64,000 nucleotides of DNA from Roseobacter denitrificans OCh 114 (GTDB lineage: Bacteria > Pseudomonadota > Alphaproteobacteria > Rhodobacterales > Rhodobacteraceae): contig NC_008387.1 in assembly GCF_000014045.1 (NCBI RefSeq), positions 1-64,000 of the forward strand, read 5' to 3'. The translations under genes were made by a program, and so were the position numbers. Shown piece after piece: positions 35,183 through 44,181 of the stretch. The notes below the pieces were generated by a model. It searched no databases. It had not been told where the DNA came from and saw nothing but the letters and a program-made list of their open reading frames with translations. Positions within the stretch are counted from its first letter, which is position 1, and each line of letters starts with the position of its first letter.

Positions 35183-36895
35183 TCAGCCGGAGATCAACCC
35201 CATGCTCTCCAGTTTGAGCAGCACCTGATGGGCGCAGTTGTCCACGTCCACATTCTCGGTCTCGACGCTGAGTTCGGGGTTTTCGGGCACGTCGTAGGGA
35301 TCGGAGATGCCGGTGAATTCCTTGATCTTGCCTTCGCGCGCCAGCTTGTACAGCCCCTTGCGGTCGCGCCGTTCGCATTCCTCGATCGACGTGGCCACGT
35401 GCACTTCGATAAAGGCACCGAAGGCTTCCACATCCTCGCGCACCGCACGGCGGGTGGAGGCATAGGGCGCGATGGGCGCACAGATCGCGATACCGCCGTT
35501 CTTGGTGATCTCGCTGGCCACATAGCCGATGCGCCGGATGTTCAGATCGCGGTGCTCTTTGGAGAACCCCAGTTCCGATGACAGGTTCTTGCGTACGATA
35601 TCGCCATCCAGCAGCGTCACAGGACGCCCGCCCATCTCCATCAGCTTGACCATCAGCGCATTGGCGATGGTGGATTTACCCGACCCGGAAAACCCGGTGA
35701 AGAACACGGTAAAGCCCTGCTGGTTGCGCGGGGGGCGTGTGCGGCGCAGCTCGGTCACCACCTCGGGGAAGGAGAACCATTCGGGGATCTCAAGACCTTC
35801 CTGCAGGCGGCGGCGCAGCTCGGTGCCCGAAATGTTCAGGATGGTCACGTCATCCTTGTCCTTGATCTCGTCCATCGGTTCGTATTGCGCGCGTTCCTGC
35901 ACCCAGACCATATGTTTGAAATCGACCATCTCGATGCCCATTTCCTCCTGATGCGCGCGGAACATCTCCTGCGCGTCATAGGGGCCATAGAAATCCTCAC
36001 CGGCGGAGTTCTTGCCGGGGCCCGCGTGATCGCGCCCGACGATGAAATGGGTGCAGCCGTGGTTCTTGCGGATCAGACCGTGCCAGACCGCCTCACGCGG
36101 GCCAGCCATGCGCATGGCAAGGTTCAGCAGGCTCATCGACGTGGTGGCGGCGGGGTATTTGTCCAGCACCGCCTCATAGCAGCGCACGCGGGTGAAGTGA
36201 TCGACGTCCCCCGGCTTGGTCATGCCCACGACGGGGTGGATCAGCAGGTTGGCCTGTGCTTCGCGCGCAGCACGGAACGTCAGTTCCTGATGCGCGCGGT
36301 GCAGCGGGTTGCGGGTCTGAAACGCCACGACCTTGCGCCAGCCCAGCTTGCGGAAATAGGCGCGCAGTTCATTTGGCGTGTCACGACGCGCCCGGAAATC
36401 ATAATGCACCGGCTGCTGGATGCCGGTCACAGGGCCGCCCAGATAGATCTTGCCTGCGTGGTTGTGCAGGTAGTTCACCGCCGGATGCGCAGAGTCGTCC
36501 GCGCCAAAGACCTTTTCCGCCTCGCGCGCCTTGTTCGGCTCCCAGCGGTCGGTGACGGTCATGGTGGCGAGGATCACGCCTTCCTGATCGCGCAGGGCGA
36601 TGTCCTGCCCGATCTCCAGCCCTTCGGCAAAGGCTTCGTTCACGTCCAGCGTGATCGGCATCGGCCAAAGCGCGCCATCCGTGGTGCGCATGTTCTCGAC
36701 CACACTGTCGTAATCGGCCTCGGACAAGAACCCTTTGAGCGGATTGAACCCCCCGTTCATCAGCAATTCCAGATCGCAGATCTGGCGCGGCGTGAGATCC
36801 CAGCTGGTCAGGTTGCCCGCCTCGGTCTTGAGCTTTTGCGCAGACTCGTAGGACACATAAAGTTCGGGGATCGGGGCAAGGTTCAAAGCGTTCAT
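35183..36895 (-). CDS. sat-cysC: Bifunctional ATP sulfurylase / APS kinase (PAPS synthase)
   Basis: This fused enzyme converts sulfate and ATP to adenylylsulfate and then to PAPS, the sulfate donor of sulfotransferases. Residues about 1-385 are ATP sulfurylase: an N-terminal PUA-like part (LELLMNGGFNPLKGFLSE), the nucleotide-binding QTRNPLHRAHQE near residue 195, and VGRDHAGPG near 285. Residues about 395-570 are APS kinase: the P-loop GFSGSGKST near 400, LLDGDIVRKNLSSELGFS near 430 and the DPYDVPENPE end. Length (570 aa) is that of fused Sat-CysC. The start at 36895 precedes a typical first segment. In assimilatory sulfur metabolism these are often separate genes. Here, with two sulfotransferase genes in the window, PAPS supply for polysaccharide sulfation is the probable role. 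Confidence 0.93.
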   Translation of the reverse strand: MNALNLAPIPELYVSYESAQKLKTEAGNLTSWDLTPRQICDLELLMNGGFNPLKGFLSEADYDSVVENMRTTDGALWPMPITLDVNEAFAEGLEIGQDIALRDQEGVILATMTVTDRWEPNKAREAEKVFGADDSAHPAVNYLHNHAGKIYLGGPVTGIQQPVHYDFRARRDTPNELRAYFRKLGWRKVVAFQTRNPLHRAHQELTFRAAREAQANLLIHPVVGMTKPGDVDHFTRVRCYEAVLDKYPAATTSMSLLNLAMRMAGPREAVWHGLIRKNHGCTHFIVGRDHAGPGKNSAGEDFYGPYDAQEMFRAHQEEMGIEMVDFKHMVWVQERAQYEPMDEIKDKDDVTILNISGTELRRRLQEGLEIPEWFSFPEVVTELRRTRPPRNQQGFTVFFTGFSGSGKSTIANALMVKLMEMGGRPVTLLDGDIVRKNLSSELGFSKEHRDLNIRRIGYVASEITKNGGIAICAPIAPYASTRRAVREDVEAFGAFIEVHVATSIEECERRDRKGLYKLAREGKIKEFTGISDPYDVPENPELSVETENVDVDNCAHQVLLKLESMGLISG

Positions 36896-37359
36896 AAAAT
36901 ATTCCTACGGTACTCGGTTTTTTTGCTGCACATGCATAATTGCGGGTTCTGGGCGTCTTTAAGGACTCCAGCCCGCGCAATTCAAGTGTTTTCGTGTGGG
37001 AGGGTGAATGTGAAAGGTCTGGCTGCACAATCTCGCTCATCCGCGCCCCAGACGGGTGTTGAACGGGAGGCTTTTGCCGCGTGATCCTTGCATGGGCGTG
37101 ACGGGGCCGTGCAAGGGGGATCACCTCTCTCCCGTTGGCGGATTGCACTGGTGTCCGGTGGGGTATGAATGTCATTGCCCGAAAGGGTCGCTGCCCAAAA
37201 CCTTAACGCGAAGAGGGAACGTCATCGTTACAACACACCTAAAAAGTGTAAAGCACTGATTTCAGACAGAATTTCCTTTACCAACCGCCCTCATTACTTA
37301 ATAAATCGTTAAATATACCGATGACTCGTGTAGTAAATTCCGGAATTAAAGGGAAAAGT
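36896..37359. other. Divergent region between sat-cysC and the VWA VPLPA-CTERM gene
   Basis: The 464 bases hold no convincing gene. The right half (37200-37320) is AT-rich and contains a perfect CtrA-type site. Promoters for both genes must lie here. The left part is GC-rich with chance frames only. Confidence 0.5.
37298..37312. promoter_or_regulatory. CtrA-type box TTAA-N7-TTAA
   Basis: The sequence TTAA-TAAATCG-TTAA is a perfect match to the CtrA binding consensus known from alphaproteobacteria. It lies 48 bases before the start of the VWA VPLPA-CTERM gene, where a regulator could act on its promoter. In roseobacters CtrA controls motility, quorum-linked and surface traits. A chance match in AT-rich DNA cannot be excluded. 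Confidence 0.45.
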
Positions 37360-38409
37360 ATGATGTTACCTTCTGTCTTAAAACAATTTTCAGGGCGCTT
37401 GAGCGGAGTCCTGTCGCTCATGGCTGCCGCACTCGTGACGCTCTTCATGGCCGGGCAGGTTCATGCGGCGGCTTCCGTCTCCTGGCTTTCGCCTACTGAC
37501 GGCAGTTCTGCACCGGTCGGCACCAATGTCGCCCCCACAGGTGTCGCAAGTGGCGTCGGCAGTTCCGGTGACGGTCTCGACCTCGTTCTGGTGCTGGACA
37601 GCTCCGGCAGCATGGCCGATATCAATAATGGCAAGTCCCGCCAGCAGTGGCAGCGCGATGCGGCCATCGCCCTTGTCAACTCCTTGCCCGCAGCCACGAC
37701 ATCCGTGTCGATCGTTGAATTTGACTCCAATGCAAATGTCGTTACCGGCCTGACTTCACTGACGCCCGCGTCGAATATCCCGGCGATCATCGCCGCAATC
37801 AACGGTGTCAATGCATCCGGCGGCACGAATATTGCCTCCGGGATTGCTGCCGCCGCGGGCGAGTTGACCGGTGCAAACGCAACGACAGGCCGCTCCAAGC
37901 AGATGGTCGTCATCTCCGATGGTGATCCAACGGCGGGTGATCAGAATGCAGCGGCGCTCGCAGCGGTTGCTGCGGGCGTGAACAACATCCACTCCGTGGC
38001 CATTCCCGGTGCTGATGTGGCAAAGATGGAAGATATCGCAGACAACGGAAATGGTGTGTTCTCCAACTTCACCAACTCAGCCGATCTGGCCAATATCGCC
38101 AGCGTCTTTGACGGCACCGCCGGTAACCTCGTCGGGCTCGACCGGGTCGAGGTGACCCTGCCCGATGGAACGACCATCACCGTACCGACAGACGGTCTGG
38201 GCAACTTCAGCCTTGCGGATTATGCACTGGAACTGGGCGATAACGTCTTTTCCGCCACTGCTTTTGCAACGGATGGTTCACAGGCCACCGCGGATCTCAC
38301 ACTGATCGGTACCGAAGTCACCACACCGGTGCCCCTGCCTGCTGCCGCATGGATGCTGCTGGCCGCAATCGCCGGTCTGGGAGCCATGGCGCGTCGCAAG
38401 CATAGCTGA
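37360..38409 (+). CDS. VWA-domain protein with VPLPA-CTERM sorting signal
   Basis: This is a secreted surface protein, probably an adhesin or matrix-binding factor, handled by the exosortase at 44427. A signal peptide occupies about residues 1-36 (ending VHA). A VWA domain (about 73-255) has a complete-looking MIDAS motif: DSSGS (Asp80, Ser82, Ser84), a Thr in GGTNIASG near 160 and an Asp in ISDGDP near 187. The C-terminus is VPLPAAAWM at about 324, a hydrophobic helix and the basic tail ARRKHS, which is the VPLPA-CTERM signal. The start ATG 37360 is preceded by an AGGGA site; an in-frame ATG at 37321 lacks one. A CtrA-type box precedes it and a strong terminator follows it. Function beyond adhesion is unknown. 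Confidence 0.85.
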   Translation: MMLPSVLKQFSGRLSGVLSLMAAALVTLFMAGQVHAAASVSWLSPTDGSSAPVGTNVAPTGVASGVGSSGDGLDLVLVLDSSGSMADINNGKSRQQWQRDAAIALVNSLPAATTSVSIVEFDSNANVVTGLTSLTPASNIPAIIAAINGVNASGGTNIASGIAAAAGELTGANATTGRSKQMVVISDGDPTAGDQNAAALAAVAAGVNNIHSVAIPGADVAKMEDIADNGNGVFSNFTNSADLANIASVFDGTAGNLVGLDRVEVTLPDGTTITVPTDGLGNFSLADYALELGDNVFSATAFATDGSQATADLTLIGTEVTTPVPLPAAAWMLLAAIAGLGAMARRKHS

Positions 38410-38430
38410 ACCGACGCCTGATCGAGATAT

Positions 38431-38466
38431 CCCGAAGCGGCCCTGAAATCGGTCGCTTCGGGTTTT
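38431..38466 (+). terminator. Rho-independent terminator after the VWA gene
   Basis: A 12-base stem with one mismatch (CCCGAAGCGGCC at 38431-38442 and GGTCGCTTCGGG at 38451-38462) surrounds an 8-base loop. It is followed at once by TTTT (38463-38466) in a T-rich stretch. Placed 21 bases after the stop, it should end transcription of the VWA gene before the TPR gene. Confidence 0.85.
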
Positions 38467-38525
38467 GTTATTGTTGTTTCCTGATTTTCGTTTTGGTTTC
38501 CGGTCGGATACCTTAAGGAATTGTG

Positions 38526-40548
38526 ATGATTATGCTTTCAAAACGACCCGTGGCGATGCGGATCGCCCTGCGCCCGCTGGCGCTCGCAGCCTCTCTTATC
38601 CTGTCAACACCCTTTGCGCTGAACGCCACAACCTTCGGCACGGATCTGCTCGAGGGGCAGGTGCTGGACGGGATTGGCACGGGCGCGGGAAATCTGGGGA
38701 CTGTTGCGGATATTCAGAACACGCTGTCCAACATGCTGCGCGACGAGGCTGCCATCGGTACCCTTGCCAGCGTCCTGCCACAGGCATTGCAACGCCTGCC
38801 CGATGATAGACAGTTGCGTTTGCTTCAGGCCGTGGTCTGGGCGGCAACCCGGCGCGATGATGACGCGCGCGCGCAGATGGCACAGATCGGGCAGGAACCC
38901 CCGAATGTCTGGCGCCATGTGGCCGAGGGGCTGATTGCACGCAACGCAGGCGATCTTGCAAGGGCTGCGGCCAGTCTGGACGAGGCCCGCGCGCTTGATC
39001 CTGACAACGCCTATGTCCACAACACCGCCGGTTCCATCGCCTTTGCAGCGGGGGACCTTGAAGCAGCGCAGGAACACTTTGCCCAAGCGGTCAAATCGGC
39101 ACCGGGATGGCCGCGTCTATTACGCCAACCTTGCCGCCACGATGATCGCACGCGACAATCTGCGCGCGGCCCAGATCATTCTGGCCGAAAGCCACCGTCG
39201 CCATCCCGCCTTCTGCGACACCCGCCTGATGGAGGCCGGGGTGCATCTGTCGCTCGGGCGGTCGGATGCTGCCGAAGCCGCGCTGCGCATCTGCCATGAG
39301 GCGGAGCCGGACGAGCAGCGTGCCGTCTCCGGTCTGGTGGAAATTGCGCTGGAGCGGGCTGATGCCACCACCGCACGACAGCTGCTGGAGGATCAACCGC
39401 AAACGCCAACATTCGATCTGGCACGGGCGCGCATCGCCCTTTTTAACGGCGACCCCAGCGCCGCACGGACATTTCTGGACGCGCATCCGGCCGAGGGGAG
39501 CACCACGGTGCTGGCCGCCTTTGCCGATGCGATGGAAGGGGATCTGGATACCGCCATCGCGCGTCTGAACGCACAGGCAAACCGAACGGATGCCGCACTG
39601 GCGCTGGCCGCGTTGCAGGCCGCGGCGGGCGTGGTGCCTGACGCTGCGCCATCCTCGCCTACAGCATCGTTTTTCACGGCCCTCAACCCGGCCGCCAATG
39701 ATGACCGGCGCGCGGCATTGAACGCCGCCGAGGGGTTTGAACAGGGCTTTACCGCCGCCGGTCTTGATGCCGTGCCACAGGGCAGCCCCGATCTCGCGCT
39801 TGGCGTGGTTTTCAGACTGTGGGGGTTTCATGGCGCAGCACTTGAGCGGCTGGTGGCCGCATCAAACGACGATCCCGAAAACCCGCTTGCCGCCTATTTC
39901 GTGGCGGTCGCGCATCTGAAGCTCGGGCAGAACGCCCAGGCCGAAGCGGCATTGGCCAAGGCCAGAACCGCAGCACCGTCGTTTTTCGCCGCCAATATCG
40001 CAGCGGCTGAACTGCGTATCCGGGCAGGTGCGCCGCAAGAGGCACTGGCGATGCTGAAAGCCGCAGTGGCGGTGCGTGAAGACCCCGGCGCGCTGATGCG
40101 CATCGGCTTGATCGAAGAGAGCTTTGGCGATGACGACACCGCCCGTGCAGCCTACGAACGATTTGTCGCCGTACAGCCCGGCAGCTACATCGGGTACAAC
40201 CAACTGGCCTGGCATCTGGCGCGACGGGGGATCGAGCTTGATCGTGCGCAGGAGCTGGCGGAACGTGCAAATACCCTGCAACCCGAAAACGCCAGCGTGC
40301 TGGATACGCTGGGATGGATCGCCTTCTTGCGTGGGGATGGCGCGGGGGCCATCGAAAGGCTGCGCGCCGCACATGAGATATCCCAAGGCGACATTCCGAT
40401 CATCAGCTTTCACCTTGCGCAGGCAGAACTGAAATATGGCGAAACCCCGCGCGGCATCGCCCTGTTGCAGGACCTGACAGCAGCGGGGCCTGCGGCCTAC
40501 CCTTTTTCGCAGGAAGCCACGGATATCCTGGCCAAGGCCCTGCAATAA
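38526..40548 (+). pseudogene. TPR-repeat protein gene split by a +1 frameshift
   Basis: The reading frame starts at ATG 38526 (AAGGA seven bases upstream) with a signal peptide (about 1-37, ending NA). It then has a TPR region up to residue ~193 (AVKSAPG). After one extra G in the run 39104-39106 the next frame continues the same protein (DGRVYYANLAATMIARDNL) to 40548. Joined, the product would have about 670 residues of tetratricopeptide repeats with Ala-rich helices. The gene sits between VPLPA-CTERM proteins and near the PEP-CTERM-type TPR lipoprotein, so a role in surface-protein or polysaccharide assembly is plausible. The break is either a sequence error or true decay. Without it the gene is complete and healthy-looking. 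Confidence 0.75.
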
Positions 40549-40644
40549 TCTGACCGCACCTGCGCGGGATGCCCCTCACCGATGTTACGCATGGTGTTCG
40601 CATAACGCGCGAGCGGTGCGAGGCGGAACGCAGGCCTTACGCAA

Positions 40645-40670
40645 AAAGGGCACCCGTCAAGGTGCCCTTT
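40645..40670 (-). terminator. Terminator of the first small VPLPA-CTERM gene
   Basis: A perfect 10-base stem (AAAGGGCACC, 40645-40654, pairing with 40661-40670) encloses a 6-base loop. Read on the minus strand it is followed by more T, giving a run of five T. It stands 25 bases after the stop of the gene at 40696 and could also stop plus-strand transcripts from the TPR gene. Confidence 0.85.
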
Positions 40671-40695
40671 CAGAATTCAGCTAAATGTCAGTGCT

Positions 40696-41337
40696 TCAGG
40701 ACTTGCGGCCAAAGCGGCGCATCGCGCCCAGACCACCGAGACCGGCCATCAGCAGAAGCGCGGAGGCAGGCAGGGGTACTTGCGCAAGTTCCAGATCCCA
40801 TGTCATCAACTCGTTGCCCGTATTGGTTGGCCCAAAGATCGGGTCGATGATGAAGGTGACGGAGCCGGTCAGGTTGCCAAGGTCGATTGTCCCGGCATCA
40901 GGGGCGCTTCCGTCAAATTCGTAGGACGTTCCGCTGCCAATAACGACAGTAGCATTGCCATTCATCGTACCGCCGACCACGATGCGACCATCGAATGGAT
41001 CTGATGTGAGCTGATAGTTGAAGGTCGCGCTATAGGTGTCGCTTCCGAAATCTACCGTCCAGTTGTCGAAATATCTCGTGGTGGATGCACCTTGGTGCTT
41101 TACGCCGCCCCAGATGTGGGTATCGCCGACAAGCTCAAGCAGCGGGTTGCCGATCGCCGTGTTGAAATCACCGATCTTCAAGTCACCATTGCTGGGGTTA
41201 CAGGGTGTACCGCCGGCGATGGGTGCACCACCCTCACAGACGTTTCCGGATACGTTCGAAAAGGTTGTCGCGTTCGCACCGGTTAATGTAGCCCCAAGCG
41301 CGAAAGTCGCAGCCAAAAGGGTTTTCGTAAGTTTCAT
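40696..41337 (-). CDS. VPLPA-CTERM protein, small beta-rich (paralogue A)
   Basis: This is a secreted 213-residue protein of unknown role, processed by the exosortase. A signal peptide (about 1-23, ending ANA) precedes a beta-rich domain with VCEGGAPIAGGTPC near residue 33-46 (two Cys that could pair) and HIWGGVKHQG near 74. The C-terminus is VPLPASALLLMAGLGGLG plus the basic tail MRRFGRKS, a textbook VPLPA-CTERM. The start ATG 41337 is preceded by AAGGAG at eight to nine bases. In-frame ATG codons upstream are less well placed. It is similar along its whole length to the gene at 41786, so the two arose by tandem duplication. A terminator follows at 40645. Confidence 0.82.
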   Translation of the reverse strand: MKLTKTLLAATFALGATLTGANATTFSNVSGNVCEGGAPIAGGTPCNPSNGDLKIGDFNTAIGNPLLELVGDTHIWGGVKHQGASTTRYFDNWTVDFGSDTYSATFNYQLTSDPFDGRIVVGGTMNGNATVVIGSGTSYEFDGSAPDAGTIDLGNLTGSVTFIIDPIFGPTNTGNELMTWDLELAQVPLPASALLLMAGLGGLGAMRRFGRKS

Positions 41338-41739
41338 GTCCCACTCCTTCATGTTGCCGCGCTTGTGACAGCGACTGGCTAAACTGACATAACGACCCGG
41401 CCACAATCGACCCAGCCACTAATAAACAGTTAATATATTACATTAAATTTAAGGGGCTTACAAAGCGCTATAGCGGGTAAAGCAGGCGAAATAACAAGAA
41501 ATTCGGACCCACTCCCAAAAAGACATCGGCAAATTCCCGCTCTGCGGGAGGGGGTAGGAAAATATCGCTTTTACAGGGATAGCGGGCTATGCGTGATTCG
41601 TTTTACCGGGCGATTTGACCCTTGGTATGGCAACCCGCACGGGCGGCTGAAGATGCCGGTTATATTCAGCTAAAGACCGGGGACGAAACATGGCCTGTCA
41701 CCTCCACGCGCCTCGCGCCACCGTCCTTGCAGAAAACGA
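41338..41739. other. Intergenic region between the two VPLPA-CTERM paralogues
   Basis: About 400 bases without a gene. The first 120 bases are AT-rich and hold the likely promoter of paralogue A, including CTAA-TAAACAG-TTAA (41419-41433), one base from a CtrA box. A short TCCCGC/GCGGGA hairpin lies near 41535-41550. Nothing else is recognisable. Confidence 0.45.
41419..41433. promoter_or_regulatory. Near-consensus CtrA-type box
   Basis: CTAA-TAAACAG-TTAA differs by one base from TTAA-N7-TTAA and is 82 bases before the paralogue A start. It shares the core TAATAAA with the perfect box upstream of the VWA gene. It is suggestive only. Confidence 0.3.
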
Positions 41740-41763
41740 AAAGGGCACCCAAAGGCGCCCTTT
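41740..41763 (-). terminator. Terminator of VPLPA-CTERM paralogue B
   Basis: A 10-base stem (41740-41749 with 41754-41763) closes a 4-base loop. As minus-strand RNA the single mismatch becomes a G-U pair, and the stem ends in a U-run, so it works best in the direction of the gene at 41786. It resembles the terminator at 40645 and was probably duplicated with the gene. Confidence 0.8.
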
Positions 41764-41785
41764 CAAAACCACGTAAAGCTGTGCC

Positions 41786-42463
41786 TCAGGACTTGCGGCT
41801 AAAGCGGCGCATCGCGCCCAGACCACCGAGACCGGCCACCAGCAGAAGCGCGGAAGCAGGCAGCGGCACGGGAGCGATTTCTGTCAGGCGCAGATCCCAT
41901 GTGCCAACTTCATGCGTTCTTCTGTCGGCTGTTGTCGTGAACTGGCCAAAGATCGGGTCCACAGAAAACAGCAGGCCGTCGCCTGTCAGATTGCCAAGAT
42001 CAATGGATCCGGAGGTTCTGACCGGGCTGTCCTTGGGTCCCGTCGTGAATCCGTAACTGTTGCCACCGACAATGGTGTTGCCCGATAGCGTATCGCCCAC
42101 AACGATCTGACCGTCGAAATTCGGGTTTGTCCGTGTGTATTTGACCTGCCAGTTGAACGTGGCCTTGAAGACTTTGGAGCCGAGGTTCATCGTCCAGTTG
42201 TCCACAAAGCGCAGTGCGCGCGAACTGCTATTGTCGCGGTGCGCAACGCCGCCCCAGATGGTGGTGTCCCCGTCAAGATCAAGCACGACCTTGCTGAAGT
42301 TCGTTCCGAAATCACCCAGATTGTGATCCGCAGGGCAGACACCGGCCACAGGTGGCACACCGCCCTCACACACGTTGCCCGACACCACTGTCGCTGCATT
42401 GGCTGCCGTCACAGCAGACCCAAGCGCAAAGACCGCGGCCATGAGAGTCGTTGAGAATTTCAT
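41786..42463 (-). CDS. VPLPA-CTERM protein, small beta-rich (paralogue B)
   Basis: This is a secreted 225-residue protein homologous to the gene at 40696. A signal peptide (about 1-23, ending ANA) is followed by VCEGGVPPVAGVCP (two Cys), DTTIWGGVAHRDN near residue 72 and a beta-rich middle. The C-terminus is VPLPASALLLVAGLGGLG with the tail MRRFSRKS. The last 25 codons are almost identical at the DNA level to those of paralogue A, while the middle has diverged. The start ATG 42463 is preceded by AGGAG with short spacing; an upstream in-frame ATG at 42478 is less likely. It is followed by its own terminator. Confidence 0.82.
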   Translation of the reverse strand: MKFSTTLMAAVFALGSAVTAANAATVVSGNVCEGGVPPVAGVCPADHNLGDFGTNFSKVVLDLDGDTTIWGGVAHRDNSSSRALRFVDNWTMNLGSKVFKATFNWQVKYTRTNPNFDGQIVVGDTLSGNTIVGGNSYGFTTGPKDSPVRTSGSIDLGNLTGDGLLFSVDPIFGQFTTTADRRTHEVGTWDLRLTEIAPVPLPASALLLVAGLGGLGAMRRFSRKS

Positions 42464-42759
42464 TTTGTACTCCTGCACACTGCCGGGCCAATCAACGCCG
42501 CGGGCAAAAACTCGCTAAATGTCCTGCACACCGTTGTGCAAAGAGACCACATTCTCTCCATTAATATAAAAATCTTGCGGCAATTGCAAAGTATCAAAGA
42601 CGTTTAGCGTTAATAAACAGGGCCGGTATGGCATAAAACAGGGCGCGTACCGGGCAGGCTCATCGGCAAATACACGCCAAAAGGGAAAAACGTTAACAAA
42701 TCTCTTTTTCCTGCCGGGAAGTGTGAAGGTGATTCGTTTTTTGCCCCCAGCCCGGCCTG
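42464..42759. other. Promoter region of paralogue B, after manC
   Basis: The 296 bases hold no gene. An AT-rich patch (42540-42625) contains TTAATAAACAG (42610-42620), the same core as in the boxes before the other two VPLPA-CTERM genes, but without the second TTAA. The manC stop is at the right edge and I see no terminator for it. Confidence 0.4.
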
Positions 42760-44181
42760 TTAATCGCGCGCGTAGACATCCTCGTAGCGGATGATGTCGT
42801 CTTCGCCCAGATAGCTGCCCGTCTGCACTTCGATCAGCACCATGGGCACCTTGCCGGGGTTTTCCATACGGTGCGTGGCCCCCAGCGGGATGTAGACGGA
42901 TTGGTTCTCGCTGACGAGTTTCACAGTCTCATCCACGGTGACGCGTGCCGTGCCCTCCACCACGATCCAATGTTCAGACCGGTGGTGATGGCTTTGCAGC
43001 GACAGGGCAGCGCCGGGATGCACATGGATGCGCTTGACCTGAAAGCGCTGGCCGATCACGAGGCTTTCGAACCAGCCCCAGGGGCGGTGATCCTTGGGGA
43101 AGGATTCAGCCTGCAGCGCGGATTTCTCTTTCAGCGCGGCCACGGCCAGTTTCACGTCCTGCGCGCGGGATTTATCCGCCACCAGCACCGCGTCGGGCAT
43201 GGCCACGACGATGGTGTTTTCCAGCCCGATGCCCACGACCTCGAGCGCAGCGCTTTCCGAGCGCAGCAGCGTGTCGTGGCACGCGATGGCGGTGGCATTC
43301 TCTGAGGTCGCAACGCCATTCGCATCCGGTCCGGTTTCGGCCCAGACCGCGTCCCAGCCGCCCAGATCAGACCAGCCTGCGGAAAACGGCACGACGCTGA
43401 GGTTATCGGCCTTTTCCATGACCGCATAGTCGATGGAGATATCTTCGGCGCGGGCCCAGTGCTCAGGGTCCAGCCGCAGGAACCCCAGATCTGCCTTGGC
43501 CTGCGCATAGGCACTGGAAACAGGCTCCAACAAGGCGGTTGCATGGGTTTTGAAGGCCGCGATGATGTCACTGGCGCGGAACAGGAAGATGCCGGCGTTC
43601 CACATGAAATGCGCATCTTTCAGCATCGCCTCGGCCCGGGTCTGGTCGGGTTTTTCGACAAAGCGTTTCAGCGGCGCGGGGGTCGTGCCCTGAGGGGGAT
43701 CCACCAGTTCCAGATAGCCATAGCCCGTTTCGGCCTGCGTCGGCGTGATGCCAAAGGTCACCAGCTGCCCGGCCTGCGCGGCGGCGACCCCGGCGGTGAC
43801 GGCCGCCCCAAACGCCTGCGCATCGGGGATCACGTGATCAGACGGGGCCACCAGCATCAGCCCGTCGGGATCGCTTGCGGCGATATGACAGGCGGCGGCC
43901 AGAACGGCGGGGGCGGTGTTGCGCCCTGCAGGTTCGATCAGGATCGCGCCGGGGTCGATGCCGACCCCGTGCAATTGCTCAGTCACGATAAAGCGGAAAT
44001 CAGAGGCCGTAACCACCACAGGGGGCGCATAGGCCGCCCCCGAAAGCCGGCGGGCAGAGGCCTGAAACAGGGTCTCATCCCCCAACAGGTTTGCGAATTG
44101 CTTGGGGTAGGATTTGCGCGACAGAGGCCAGAGCCGCGTACCGGAGCCGCCGCATAACAGGACAGGGGTGATCGTGTTCAT
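42760..44181 (-). CDS. manC: Mannose-1-phosphate guanylyltransferase / mannose-6-phosphate isomerase
   Basis: This is a bifunctional enzyme making GDP-mannose. The N-terminal nucleotidyltransferase (about 1-290) has VLLCGGSGTRLWPLSRKSYPKQF at the start and FVEKPDQTRAEAML near residue 175. A LMVAPSDHVI metal site lies near residue 112. The C-terminal cupin isomerase domain (about 350-473) has VHPGAALSLQSHHHRSEHW with the metal-binding His cluster, and TARVTVDE. Length (473 aa) is standard for ManC/CpsB/XanB. It stands alone with its own likely promoter in the 245 bases before it. GDP-mannose can feed a mannose residue or, with other enzymes, GDP-fucose; none of those are in the window. Confidence 0.94.
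   Translation of the reverse strand: MNTITPVLLCGGSGTRLWPLSRKSYPKQFANLLGDETLFQASARRLSGAAYAPPVVVTASDFRFIVTEQLHGVGIDPGAILIEPAGRNTAPAVLAAACHIAASDPDGLMLVAPSDHVIPDAQAFGAAVTAGVAAAQAGQLVTFGITPTQAETGYGYLELVDPPQGTTPAPLKRFVEKPDQTRAEAMLKDAHFMWNAGIFLFRASDIIAAFKTHATALLEPVSSAYAQAKADLGFLRLDPEHWARAEDISIDYAVMEKADNLSVVPFSAGWSDLGGWDAVWAETGPDANGVATSENATAIACHDTLLRSESAALEVVGIGLENTIVVAMPDAVLVADKSRAQDVKLAVAALKEKSALQAESFPKDHRPWGWFESLVIGQRFQVKRIHVHPGAALSLQSHHHRSEHWIVVEGTARVTVDETVKLVSENQSVYIPLGATHRMENPGKVPMVLIEVQTGSYLGEDDIIRYEDVYARD

Noticed and set aside
35885..37084. Open frame of 399 codons on the plus strand opposite sat-cysC
   Set aside because: Shadow of the well-supported sulfurylase/kinase gene with an atypical His/Arg-rich product.
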